A stretch of DNA of 25,611 nt from Coriobacteriia bacterium (GTDB lineage Bacteria > Actinomycetota > Coriobacteriia > Coriobacteriales > UBA8131), in the NCBI GenBank assembly GCA_009781535.1, contig WQXX01000002.1, positions 1 to 25,611 of the forward strand. The letters run 5' to 3'. The position numbers and the translations under genes are program-made. Shown here piece after piece: positions 16,123 through 23,221 of the stretch (within the stretch, counting starts at the first letter, position 1; every line of letters starts with the position of its first letter). The notes under the pieces were generated by a model that saw nothing but the letters and a program-made list of their open reading frames with translations, made no database searches and was not told the origin of the DNA.

Positions 16123-17961
16123 ATGACCATCGCAATAAGCACCACATCCACCACTGACACGGCTACTCCCATGACTGCTTCAGCGGCTATCGACCTGAAT
16201 ACGCACAGCATGCACACTGCGACCTGCGGCGAACTCACCGCAGCTGCTGTGGGGCGACAGGTAACGCTTACGGGATGGGTCAGCCATCGCCGCGACCACG
16301 GAGGACTCATTTTTGTCGATCTGCGCGACCGCGCGGGCTTGACCCAGTGCGTCTTTGACCCCGAAGCCTGTTCGCCTGACGTCTTTAAGGCAGGCGAGAC
16401 CATGCGTCCCGAATGGGTCATCTTCGTCTCAGGCACGGTGCGCAATCGCCCTGAAGGTACGGTCAATCCATCGATGTATACCGGCGAGATAGAAGTGCTG
16501 CTTGATGGGGTTCGCATCCTCAACACCGCCAAGACCCCGCCTTTTGCTATCGAGGATGGCATCGAAACCGACGAGTTAACACGCCTGCGCTGGCGCTTTT
16601 TAGACATCCGTCGCCCTGAGGTCTTAAGCGCCCTCAGGCTTAGGAGCACAGTGACTGCCGCCATCCACGCTGCCCTTAATACACGCGGCTTCCTTGAAGT
16701 TGAGACCCCCATCCTTGGGCGCTCTACGCCTGAGGGCGCCCGTGACTTCCTGGTACCAGCCCGTCAGAACCCAGGCAAGTTCTATGCCTTGCCGCAGTCG
16801 CCCCAGCTGTTCAAGCAGTTGCTGATGGTAGGCGGCATTGAGCGCTACTACCAGATCGCACGCTGCTTTCGCGACGAGGATCTGCGCGCCGACCGCCAGC
16901 CCGAGTTCACTCAGCTCGATATCGAGATGAGCTTCATCGACCAGGAAGACATCCTCGGTCTGATGGAAGAAGTGCTCTCTGAGGTGCTTGCAAAAGTGGG
17001 CGTTGTCTTTCCGGCGCCTCTTTTGCGCATGCCCTACGCAGAAGCGATGCGGCGTTTTGGCAACGACCGGCCCGACATACGTTTTGGCCTTGAGCTGGTA
17101 GATATTTCAAAGGAGGTCGCCGGCTGCGGCTTTAAGGTCTTTGCTGCTGCGGTAGAAACCGGCGGTGTGGTCAAGGCCATCAACGCCAAGGGCGCAGGCG
17201 ATTTAAGCCGCGGGGAGATCGACAAGATCGCCGCGGTTGCGACCAACCATGGGGCTGCCGGCATGGCATGGATCGCCTTTACAAGCGCCGGTGAGGAGAA
17301 ATCCCCCATCATCAAATTCCTTGGCGATGAGGTACTGGCTGCCATCAAGACGGCACTTGACGTAGAGCCGGGCGATCTGGTGGTCTTTGGTGCGGATGAA
17401 TTCGAAACGGTAAGCGCCTCGCTGTCTGCCGTGCGCCTGTACCTTGCCGACCTGCTGGAAATCAAGCGCGAAGGCCACAGCTTCATGTGGGTAACCGACT
17501 TTCCGCTGCTCAAATATGATCTGGAAGAGAAGCGTTATGCCGCCAACCATCATCCCTTCACACGTCCCTTTGACGAGGATGTAGAAAAACTTGAAAGCGA
17601 CCCGCTTTCTGTGGGCAGCTACTCATACGACCTTGTCATGGACGGCTACGAGGTCGGCGGCGGAACCTTGCGTATCCATGACGAGAAGCTGCAGCTGCGG
17701 TTGCTTGCACAGCTCGGTTTTGATGAGCAACAGGCACGCGAGCAGTTCGGCTTTCTGCTTGAGGCGTTAAGCTTTGGCGCGCCTCCGCATGGTGGAATCG
17801 CACTGGGGCTCGACCGCCTTATCATGCTGCTCGGTGGTTATGAGTCCATCCGCGACGTGATAGCCTTCCCCAAGACCTCAAGCGGTTCAGACCCCTTAAC
17901 CGGTGCCCCCGAATCCGTGGACTCCCGCCAACTTAAGGAACTTGGCATCAGGTTGCAATAG
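16123..17961 (+). CDS. aspS: aspartate-tRNA ligase
   Basis: Class II synthetase that charges tRNA-Asp (or Asp and Asn if non-discriminating). It has the N-terminal OB-fold anticodon domain (V-T-L-T-G-W-V-S-H-R-R-D-H-G), motif 2 with F-R-D-E-D-L-R-A-D-R-Q-P-E-F, the bacterial GAD insertion domain in the middle and motif 3 GLDRL near the C terminus. The length (612 aa) includes an extra Thr/Ser/Ala-rich N-terminal stretch of about 30 residues. The ATG at 16123 has AAGGA 5 bases upstream, so I keep it over ATG 16210, which has no ribosome site. It lies 85 bases after hisS and both are probably co-transcribed, though TAGAATATA in the gap could be a separate -10 region. Confidence 0.96.
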   Translation: MTIAISTTSTTDTATPMTASAAIDLNTHSMHTATCGELTAAAVGRQVTLTGWVSHRRDHGGLIFVDLRDRAGLTQCVFDPEACSPDVFKAGETMRPEWVIFVSGTVRNRPEGTVNPSMYTGEIEVLLDGVRILNTAKTPPFAIEDGIETDELTRLRWRFLDIRRPEVLSALRLRSTVTAAIHAALNTRGFLEVETPILGRSTPEGARDFLVPARQNPGKFYALPQSPQLFKQLLMVGGIERYYQIARCFRDEDLRADRQPEFTQLDIEMSFIDQEDILGLMEEVLSEVLAKVGVVFPAPLLRMPYAEAMRRFGNDRPDIRFGLELVDISKEVAGCGFKVFAAAVETGGVVKAINAKGAGDLSRGEIDKIAAVATNHGAAGMAWIAFTSAGEEKSPIIKFLGDEVLAAIKTALDVEPGDLVVFGADEFETVSASLSAVRLYLADLLEIKREGHSFMWVTDFPLLKYDLEEKRYAANHHPFTRPFDEDVEKLESDPLSVGSYSYDLVMDGYEVGGGTLRIHDEKLQLRLLAQLGFDEQQAREQFGFLLEALSFGAPPHGGIALGLDRLIMLLGGYESIRDVIAFPKTSSGSDPLTGAPESVDSRQLKELGIRLQ

Positions 17962-17990
17962 GATACAGTCCCAACAAAGGGTATTGTATC
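17962..17990 (+). other. hairpin directly after aspS
   Basis: GATACA and TGTATC, with CCC/GGG pairing inside, form a hairpin starting immediately after the aspS stop. No T run follows. It may end the hisS-aspS transcript weakly or shape the leader of the cytochrome gene, which begins 55 bases further on. Confidence 0.35.
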
Positions 17991-18044
17991 TGGACGCAAA
18001 TGGGGCAAAGTATAGGTACGATTATCGAATGATGGGAGGGTACA

Positions 18045-19688
18045 ATGAGAATTCGTATGACAATTGCCCTGTGTGCGTTCATTCTGTTGCTCTCAGGTTG
18101 CGTAGTAGCACAGATCCCGGGTGACGATGATCAACAACCAAAACCCTTGACAACCGTTGAGGCTGAGCTGTTCCCTCTATCCTCGGAGTGTACCGGTTGT
18201 CATAACGACATCTATGCCGAGAATGGGGCTCATTATTCGTATGTCGAAGATTGGTTCAACTCGGTTCATGGCCAATCCGCCCTCGATCCTGTGTTCATGG
18301 CGATGGTCAGACACGAGACGGAGCTTCTCCCTGAAGCATCAGATGCTATCCAGGAGATATGTGCCAGCTGCCATCTACCCATGGCCGACATGGCAGCCAT
18401 CGCTTTAGGCATATCCCGCAGTTTTCTGGAGAATGCCGCCAACCCGAGCCACGAGCTTAACCCGCTGTATCGGGAGGGAGACTCCTGCATGATTTGCCAT
18501 CAGTTCTCCATTGATGCTACTGAGGGGAGCGTGGTGTTTAGAGATACCGATCTGTATGTCAACCTGCATCAGGTTCCTCTTGGCCAGACCCGCAACCTCT
18601 ATGGCTACCATAAAAGTACCGAATCAGCCCAGCAATCGATGAGGATGGCATTAGGCTACTCCACCTTGGCAAGTAACTTTGAGCGTAGCAATCTGATCTG
18701 CTCTGTCTGCCACAACCTGTATACCGACGCCTATACGGTCGATGGCCAGCCCACGGGCAAGCAGCTGCCAGAGCAGACGGTTACGCAGGAATGGCTCGCG
18801 TCTGGACGTTCAGGGCAATCCTGCCAATCCTGTCATATGCCCGTCATTGTGGATCCGGGACCGCTTTCGAATAGAACGATTGAAGAGGCCGCGCAAGGGC
18901 GGATCGGTCTTCATAACTTTGTTGGAGCCAACACGTATCTATTCGAGTTGAACGGTGGGCGCAACAATGCCTTGGAAAAAGGTCTGACAGCTACAACCGA
19001 GTTCCTGCAGTCCGAGACCGCAACACTGCTTCTAACGGGCAGCATCGCCTCTTCATCCGACTCCGGTGCGCTTCTGACACTTGATGTGATGATCGATAGC
19101 CTGGTAGCTCATAAGTTTCCATCCGGATTCCCTTCCCGGCGGGCTTGGCTGCATGTGCAGGTGATAGACGAGTCAGGCGCCTTGCTCTATGAGTCCGGTG
19201 GCTATAACAACGAGGGCATGATTCTGGATAATGACGGGGATTTGATACCGGGTGCGTTTGAGCCGCACTACGCGGTCATCGACCAGCCAGGGCAGGTCCA
19301 GATCTACGAATCGGTGATGCTTGACAGCAACGGCCGGGCAACCACTAACCTGCTACAAGGGATTGTTTATTGCAAGGATAACCGATTACTACCTATTGGA
19401 ATAATAAAGGACAGGCTTCAAAACGATATCGCTGTTTTTGGGGACGCCCTCTACGATGATGACTTTGTTGGTGGCCGCGATATCACGCACTATCTTATCA
19501 ACCTTCCTGCAGGCTCAGGCAACTTGACCATCAAGGTGGAGCTGCTCTATCAGTCAGTTGGTTACCGGTTTTTGGAAGAGCTTCTTAGCCATCCTTCGCC
19601 TGAGCAGCAGGTTTTGGCGGATCTTGTCAAAGAGCATCCCAATCTGCCAGCTTTGGTTGTCAGCGAGGAGATCAAGGTCAGTAGGTGA
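18045..19688 (+). CDS. pentaheme c-type cytochrome lipoprotein
   Basis: An exported electron-transfer lipoprotein. Residues 1-19 are a lipoprotein signal ending in the lipobox L-S-G-C with C19 as the lipid-modified residue. Five CxxCH heme-binding motifs follow at C49, C106, C148, C219 and C260, with several further His residues able to serve as distal ligands. From about 325 to 547 there are no heme motifs; this half is predicted to be beta-rich and may bind a partner or the surface. The ATG at 18045 has GGGAGG 5 bases upstream. It is probably a single-gene transcript ended by the hairpin at 19730. Heme attachment would need a cytochrome c maturation system outside the window. The redox partner is unknown; Coriobacteria use many small multiheme cytochromes with quinone-linked reductases. 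Confidence 0.85.
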   Translation: MRIRMTIALCAFILLLSGCVVAQIPGDDDQQPKPLTTVEAELFPLSSECTGCHNDIYAENGAHYSYVEDWFNSVHGQSALDPVFMAMVRHETELLPEASDAIQEICASCHLPMADMAAIALGISRSFLENAANPSHELNPLYREGDSCMICHQFSIDATEGSVVFRDTDLYVNLHQVPLGQTRNLYGYHKSTESAQQSMRMALGYSTLASNFERSNLICSVCHNLYTDAYTVDGQPTGKQLPEQTVTQEWLASGRSGQSCQSCHMPVIVDPGPLSNRTIEEAAQGRIGLHNFVGANTYLFELNGGRNNALEKGLTATTEFLQSETATLLLTGSIASSSDSGALLTLDVMIDSLVAHKFPSGFPSRRAWLHVQVIDESGALLYESGGYNNEGMILDNDGDLIPGAFEPHYAVIDQPGQVQIYESVMLDSNGRATTNLLQGIVYCKDNRLLPIGIIKDRLQNDIAVFGDALYDDDFVGGRDITHYLINLPAGSGNLTIKVELLYQSVGYRFLEELLSHPSPEQQVLADLVKEHPNLPALVVSEEIKVSR

Positions 19689-19729
19689 GTCAAGCTGGTC
19701 GGCTTTCTTAACGTGTTTGTGATTCATCA

Positions 19730-19762
19730 CAGCATAAGGGCAGTTGCCCCTATGCTGTTTTT
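19730..19762 (+). terminator. intrinsic terminator after the cytochrome gene
   Basis: A 13-position stem (CAGCATA / TATGCTG and GGGCA / TGCCC with one A-C mismatch) with a 2-base loop, followed by TTTTT, 42 bases past the cytochrome stop codon. The T run is only on the plus strand. Confidence 0.85.
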
Positions 19763-19876
19763 CTGGGGATAATAAGCTGTCTGCGCTGCTGGTATGCTGT
19801 TTTTCTGGATAGTAAACCGCTTGCGCTGCTGGTTATGCTGTTTTTCTGGGGATAATAAGCTGTCTGCGCAGCCGGT
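19751..19876. repeat. three tandem copies of a 41-43 bp unit overlapping the terminator
   Basis: Copies at 19751-19792, 19793-19833 and 19834-19876 each begin TATGCTGTTTTTCTGG. The first and third are nearly identical; the second has a deletion and several changes. The unit includes the right arm and T run of the terminator, so that arm and tract are repeated three times, and the last copy reaches the rsgA stop codon. Confidence 0.85.
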
Positions 19877-20856
19877 TAGTCGTTGACTTCTGGATAGATG
19901 CTTATGTAAGTAGCCAGGCGGCGCGCGTCAAGCGCGCCGCTTAAGACAGCTGCCTTGACGCCACAATCGGGTTCATTGGTGTGGGTACAATCGCGGTAAC
20001 GGCAAGCTCCGGCATACTCTGCTATGTCAGGGAATGTGTGGGTCAGTCCATCGTATGCGCCATATAAACCAAGGGAACGCAGGCCAGGCGTGTCGATAAG
20101 GCCGCCACCTTGCGGCAGCATCACGAGCCTGCGCGCAACTGTCGTGTGTCGGCCGCCGCGATCCTTGGTACGTACGTCACCTGTCTTAAGCAGGGGGGCT
20201 CCAAGCAGCTTGTTGATGAGGGTGGATTTGCCTACGCCTGAGCGGCCAAGCAATACAGCAATTCTGTTGGGGGCAAGTATTTCAATAATCTCCTCGAAAC
20301 CTTGCCCGGTTACGGCAGACTCGACGACGATTGGACAGTCAGGAGCAATACGACCAGCTTGGGCCAGGTCAGCTTCAAGATAGACAGCCTGATCGGCTTT
20401 GGTAAGGATCAGGGCAACGTCGGCGCCGCTTTGGAATGCCATGACAAGTTGACGCGAGAGGTACTCGCCATCGATGGGTCGTACTCCCAGTGCGGTGACC
20501 ACGAATACGATGTCCATATTGGCAGCAAGCACCTGTTCTTCAAAACGCCCTGACCCTTCGTGTATCGACTCGACCATAGATCGGCGTACCAGAGCGGTAC
20601 GCCGCGGTGCGATAGCGGTGATGAGCGGGGTGTCCTGGTCAGGCGGAAAAATGAGCTCAACGCAATCTCCGACTGTTGCACGCACCGCGGCGTTCTTCAC
20701 AAGCTCGGTACTGTGCTGGGCACGGATCTCCTGGAACACACCGCCCGGTGTAGCTTCAAAGCGGACGAGTGGGTACCCACGATCCAGCGAGACAACCAGA
20801 CCCTGCCTGCTTTGGTCTGCGGACGTATCAGTGCAGGTATCTGTTGGTTCTGTCAT
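19876..20856 (-). CDS. rsgA: ribosome small subunit maturation GTPase RsgA
   Basis: Circularly permuted GTPase that acts late in 30S subunit assembly. G4 (TKAD, 162-165) precedes G1 (GRSGVGKS, 204-211) and G3 (DTPG, 265-268), the permuted order of the YjeQ/RsgA family. The C-terminal zinc site C285-x4-C290-x-H292-x5-C298 is intact. Residues 15-80 are the N-terminal OB-fold. At 326 aa it is of ordinary length. The ATG at 20856 follows GAGGTGAG, 10 bases after the preceding gene's stop, so it is the last gene of the minus-strand unit that begins with the RACE gene. Confidence 0.94.
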   Translation of the reverse strand: MTEPTDTCTDTSADQSRQGLVVSLDRGYPLVRFEATPGGVFQEIRAQHSTELVKNAAVRATVGDCVELIFPPDQDTPLITAIAPRRTALVRRSMVESIHEGSGRFEEQVLAANMDIVFVVTALGVRPIDGEYLSRQLVMAFQSGADVALILTKADQAVYLEADLAQAGRIAPDCPIVVESAVTGQGFEEIIEILAPNRIAVLLGRSGVGKSTLINKLLGAPLLKTGDVRTKDRGGRHTTVARRLVMLPQGGGLIDTPGLRSLGLYGAYDGLTHTFPDIAEYAGACRYRDCTHTNEPDCGVKAAVLSGALDARRLATYISIYPEVND

Positions 20857-20866
20857 CTCACCTCGA

Positions 20867-21493
20867 CTATCTCATGCGTTCTTTTAGGATACGAAACACC
20901 AACATGAACAGCACGCCCGTAAAGGCCAGGAGCACGCCGCTAATCAGCAACCAACGATCAGGCTGTTCGGATATGCTGCCGCCCGCATCGATAACACGCA
21001 CCGAGCTAGCATGAACGTCGCTGAGTCCTTGGTGCTCGTCGCAGGCAAGATGAAAGACTCCTGTTATCTCCAGTGTGGCGCCGATAACATGGTAGCGCCC
21101 CAGGTTGCTAATCTGGGCAGCAGCCTCCCTGGTCATATATACGCTGATGCTCGCATTAGCTTGAGCGCTTGAAGCGACGTCATCTGTTTGCACTGCCCCT
21201 GCCGCTTCTTTGGCAGAAGACTCATTCCTTCCATCAGGACACGGCCCTGCGGCAACCCAGACAAAGCCGCCATGACCGTTGATGATATCGCCAATCGCCT
21301 CGCAAATAAACACGACTTCAGCGCCATCCAGACTTTCGTCTGCATTGCTCAGATCAACGACGCTAACACGCTCATCGGCATACGCATAAGGGGCATCGTA
21401 AAAAAGTCCGACAAAGAGCGCACCCACAAGGCACAAGGCCAGGACAAGTCTCGTTACGCTGCTTGCGTTGGTTGATGATGCTCGCCTGCTCAT
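20867..21493 (-). CDS. membrane-anchored protein with two helices, in the trkH operon
   Basis: A 208-residue protein of unknown function. A hydrophobic N-terminal segment (about residues 15-36) is followed by a predicted extracytoplasmic domain (about 40-175) and a C-terminal membrane helix (about 180-200) ending in basic residues. The middle has strands with G-D-I-I and V-W-V-A spacing that suggest an OB-fold-like domain, but I cannot confirm it. The ATG at 21493 overlaps the trkH stop as ATGA, which is why I reject the longer frame from 21625. This translational coupling suggests that it works with TrkH or is at least made in step with it. Confidence 0.7.
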   Translation of the reverse strand: MSRRASSTNASSVTRLVLALCLVGALFVGLFYDAPYAYADERVSVVDLSNADESLDGAEVVFICEAIGDIINGHGGFVWVAAGPCPDGRNESSAKEAAGAVQTDDVASSAQANASISVYMTREAAAQISNLGRYHVIGATLEITGVFHLACDEHQGLSDVHASSVRVIDAGGSISEQPDRWLLISGVLLAFTGVLFMLVFRILKERMR

Positions 21494-23049
21494 GCGTCGC
21501 CCCGTCCCTGTCGCCTGGTACCGGGAGTGCGTTGCTGTTGTGTGATACGCCGATGCGGACGTAAGGAAAGGAGCAGCGAGGCGCCGAGCGCAAGCAGCGT
21601 GAGGAATTCGAGACGACCCATCCACATCTGGAGGATGTAGACGATTTTTAGTATCACGGGAGCTTCGGGGTTTACAATACCGCTGGAAAGCCCGGCATTG
21701 GATGTTGCAGAAATGGACTCGAAGATAGAGGGAATCGCCTCGTAACCGCAGGCGATTCCTGCCAGCGCTCCAAAGACATAGGTGATGGTATACAAAGCCG
21801 CGATGATGAGCGCTGAGGAGAGCAGCTCATTGGAAAGCAGGTGCTGGCCGATATGGGTATAGCGCGTGTTGATCTGGGCTGAGCGCGGCAGCAAGACGCC
21901 TTTTATCCGCAGGACAAAGCCTTTGAAGATGAGACCAACGCGTAGCGCCTTGATGCCGCCGGCGGTCGACCCGGCGCTGCCGCCTATCGCCATCGCAATA
22001 GCAACAAGGAAAAACGCGCCGCTGGTAAGTATTGTCGTTAGCTGGTTGGTGGTAAGTATCTGATAGCCGCTGTTTGTGGTTGCGCTGATAATCGTAAACA
22101 GCCCACGGCGCAACAGCGGCAGGTAGTCGGCAAGAATGTGTCCGGCGCCGAGTGCGACAACAAAAGCAGCAATCATTCCAAGTGTCCACAGCCCTAAGGT
22201 TCGTACCTCAAGGTCTTTGATGAACTCGCGCCAGTGCCCCTGTTGTACTCGTGCGTACAAGGCGAAGTTGATTGCGCCCAGGCACATGAAGAACATTGCG
22301 ACAATCTCAAGCGGCCACGAATGGTAGTACATGACCGATGAACTCTGAGGAGCAAAACCACCGGTATCGTAGGAACCTATGGTAAGCCATAAGCCGTGGA
22401 AGAAGCTGCGGATGGGTTCCATACCTGTTACCAGAAGCAACCCGGTAAGAATCAGGGTGCCGACAAGAACAATAGTCGACGAGAAGACCCAGATGAATCG
22501 TGCTGTTTTTGCAATACTGGGTAAGACCGCCTCTTGTCGACCTTCCGCGTTGAAGAAAGACGAGCCTACCTGCGTGAACAGACCAAGCGCCATAGCGACG
22601 ACGACAATCCCCTGGCCGCCGAGGAACTGAAGGATGAAGCGCCACATATTGTCGGCGGTCGACATGTGGTCGAGATCCTGTACAAGTGTTAAACCGGTTG
22701 CCGTAAGGCCGCTGACGCCTTCAAAGAAAGCGTCAAGATATGATCCGTAATGCCCGCTCAGCCATAAGGGTAAGGCTGCGAATAAGGCGCCGATGATCCA
22801 GATGAGCCCAGTAACGGCGATAGCATGGCGTCGTTCCATGTGTCCAGTATTGACCTTTGCCAAACGCAGAACAGCACCAGCCATCAAGGTAAGTCCGATG
22901 CTGAACACGTAATGTGCCGAGGTCTCCCATTCCTGCATCACGAGGCTGACCAGGAGAGGAATGGTCATGATCAGGGCTGTGAAGATGACCATGATACCCA
23001 GGTAATGGGCGATGATGCGGAGGTCTTTTATGTAAAATCGCGCCCACAT
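21490..23049 (-). CDS. trkH: TrkH-type potassium uptake channel subunit
   Basis: Potassium-translocating membrane subunit of the Trk/Ktr family. All four selectivity-filter regions of the M-P-M repeats can be seen: GLTATGL (114-120), G-S-Y-D-T-G-G-F, S-A-T-T-N-S-G-Y and S-A-T-S-N-A-G-L. At 519 aa with about ten hydrophobic segments it is of normal size. A TrkA-type nucleotide-gated partner is not in the window. The ATG at 23049 is 3 bases after the stop of a 55-residue membrane ORF, and the downstream gene overlaps the stop by ATGA. Both neighbours are thus closely coupled to it. Confidence 0.92.
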   Translation of the reverse strand: MWARFYIKDLRIIAHYLGIMVIFTALIMTIPLLVSLVMQEWETSAHYVFSIGLTLMAGAVLRLAKVNTGHMERRHAIAVTGLIWIIGALFAALPLWLSGHYGSYLDAFFEGVSGLTATGLTLVQDLDHMSTADNMWRFILQFLGGQGIVVVAMALGLFTQVGSSFFNAEGRQEAVLPSIAKTARFIWVFSSTIVLVGTLILTGLLLVTGMEPIRSFFHGLWLTIGSYDTGGFAPQSSSVMYYHSWPLEIVAMFFMCLGAINFALYARVQQGHWREFIKDLEVRTLGLWTLGMIAAFVVALGAGHILADYLPLLRRGLFTIISATTNSGYQILTTNQLTTILTSGAFFLVAIAMAIGGSAGSTAGGIKALRVGLIFKGFVLRIKGVLLPRSAQINTRYTHIGQHLLSNELLSSALIIAALYTITYVFGALAGIACGYEAIPSIFESISATSNAGLSSGIVNPEAPVILKIVYILQMWMGRLEFLTLLALGASLLLSLRPHRRITQQQRTPGTRRQGRGDA

Positions 23050-23052
23050 ACG

Positions 23053-23220
23053 CTATATCCATCCCAGAAGGAAGCGTTCGGCAACGACTACTACGCCGAG
23101 AAAAAGAAGATACAGGAAAAATACAACAGCAACGACCACATAACTACGGATGCCTGCGAGAATCAACCTCAGGCGTCTGCTCCGGCGCTGCTCTTGTCGC
23201 TGTGTTGCTTTCATGACCAT
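23053..23220 (-). CDS. 55-residue single-helix membrane protein between the RACE gene and trkH
   Basis: A short frame starting M-V-M-K-A-T-Q, with a very basic N terminus (Q-R-Q-E-Q-R-R-S-R-R), a hydrophobic helix of about 22 residues (around 26-47) and a short tail ending G-W-I. The ATG at 23220 is 1 base after the TGA of the RACE gene and has GAGG 6 bases upstream; its TAG is 3 bases before the trkH ATG. Such exact packing within a polycistronic unit is strong evidence that it is real. The positive-inside rule predicts the N terminus in the cytoplasm. No family is recognised; a small accessory subunit of TrkH, like KdpF for Kdp, is a possible but unproven role. Confidence 0.7.
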   Translation of the reverse strand: MVMKATQRQEQRRSRRLRLILAGIRSYVVVAVVFFLYLLFLGVVVVAERFLLGWI

Positions 23221-23221
23221 C

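Noticed and set aside
21494..21625. Longer N terminus (to 21625) for the 208-residue membrane protein
   Set aside because: It would lie inside the trkH coding sequence; the ATGA-coupled start directly before the hydrophobic segment is more likely.
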